From contig UQAW01000082.1 in assembly GCA_900539175.1 (NCBI GenBank), positions 1 through 14,380 of the forward strand: a stretch of DNA of 14,380 bases. The letters run 5' to 3'. The notes under the pieces are model-generated. The model was not told the origin of the DNA. It did not search any database and saw only the letters and a list, made by a program, of their open reading frames with translations. Positions 14,303-14,380 of this stretch are shown here, piece after piece. The stretch comes from an uncultured Lachnospiraceae bacterium (GTDB lineage Bacteria > Bacillota > Clostridia > Lachnospirales > Lachnospiraceae). Made by a program: the position numbers and the translations under genes. How positions within the stretch are numbered: the first letter of the stretch is position 1; each line of letters starts with the position of its first letter.

Positions 14303-14340
14303 GTAAGGGTACTTACATCCGCACTTTGGTCCTATGTCAA
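14303..14340 (-). promoter_or_regulatory. Promoter of the phage replication operon with a dyad over the -10
   Basis: On the minus strand TTGACA (14335-14340), 17 bp, then TGTAAG (14312-14317). A palindrome GTAAG-GGTA-CTTAC (14303-14316) overlaps the -10, a plausible operator. CAGTGAAG followed by ACTTAC occurs here (14296-14316) and again at 14241-14259, a partial direct repeat. The rest of the leader to the ATG at 14215 shows no gene. Confidence 0.55.
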
Positions 14341-14380
14341 GAAAAAGTACAAATTAAATGTAACCAATTTTCTTTGTTCT

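Overview
The window looks like part of a low-to-moderate GC Firmicutes chromosome, most likely a gut-type Clostridia/Lachnospiraceae. The grounds are strong AGGAGG-type ribosome binding sites throughout, sigma-A-like promoters, proteins of clostridial type (DUF362 ferredoxin, YdhF-type aldo/keto reductase, YgzD-type XRE regulator) and a clostridial-type phage replication block (DUF2815, DUF2800, family A polymerase). The species cannot be fixed from the sequence alone.

Region 1 (1-4253) is metal homeostasis plus a small regulator/membrane pair. A His/Cys-rich P1B ATPase (234-2885) of the Zn/Cd/Pb type sits behind a promoter covered by an ArsR/SmtB-like dyad. It is followed by a terminator and a separately promoted ArsR/SmtB regulator (3091-3399) that carries a complete alpha-5 zinc site. 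Converging on it is an operon of an XRE-family regulator (3414-3608) and a multi-pass membrane protein (3615-4138) whose frame is broken at a T6 run.

Region 2 (4254-6280) holds a 169-bp MITE-like element with perfect 11-bp inverted ends. Its interior is about 92% identical to positions 1-134. Next comes a stand-alone Lon-type AAA+ ATPase that lacks a protease domain and has Asn for Asp in Walker B, then a strong bidirectional terminator.

Region 3 (6281-9064) is a probable stress-response unit. A MerR regulator is divergent from an aldo/keto reductase whose promoter has the stretched 19-bp spacer and central dyad typical of MerR control. A DUF362 two-[4Fe-4S] protein follows the reductase on the same strand. 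A third relative of the repeat forms a long hairpin at the predicted 5' end of the merR mRNA.

Region 4 (9065-14380) is a minus-strand phage/prophage early block. Read in its own direction it runs: promoter, sigma-70-region-4-like regulator interrupted by an in-frame TAG, two small phage proteins, DUF2800 Cas4/RecB-like nuclease, DUF2815 ssDNA-binding-like protein, a 51-aa membrane protein, and family A DNA polymerase. Genes usually found after the polymerase in such blocks (VapE-type primase, VRR-NUC, SNF2 helicase) are missing; the block ends against the merR terminator, which suggests a truncated or decaying prophage. No integrase, att site, tRNA, rRNA, CRISPR array or transposase gene was seen.
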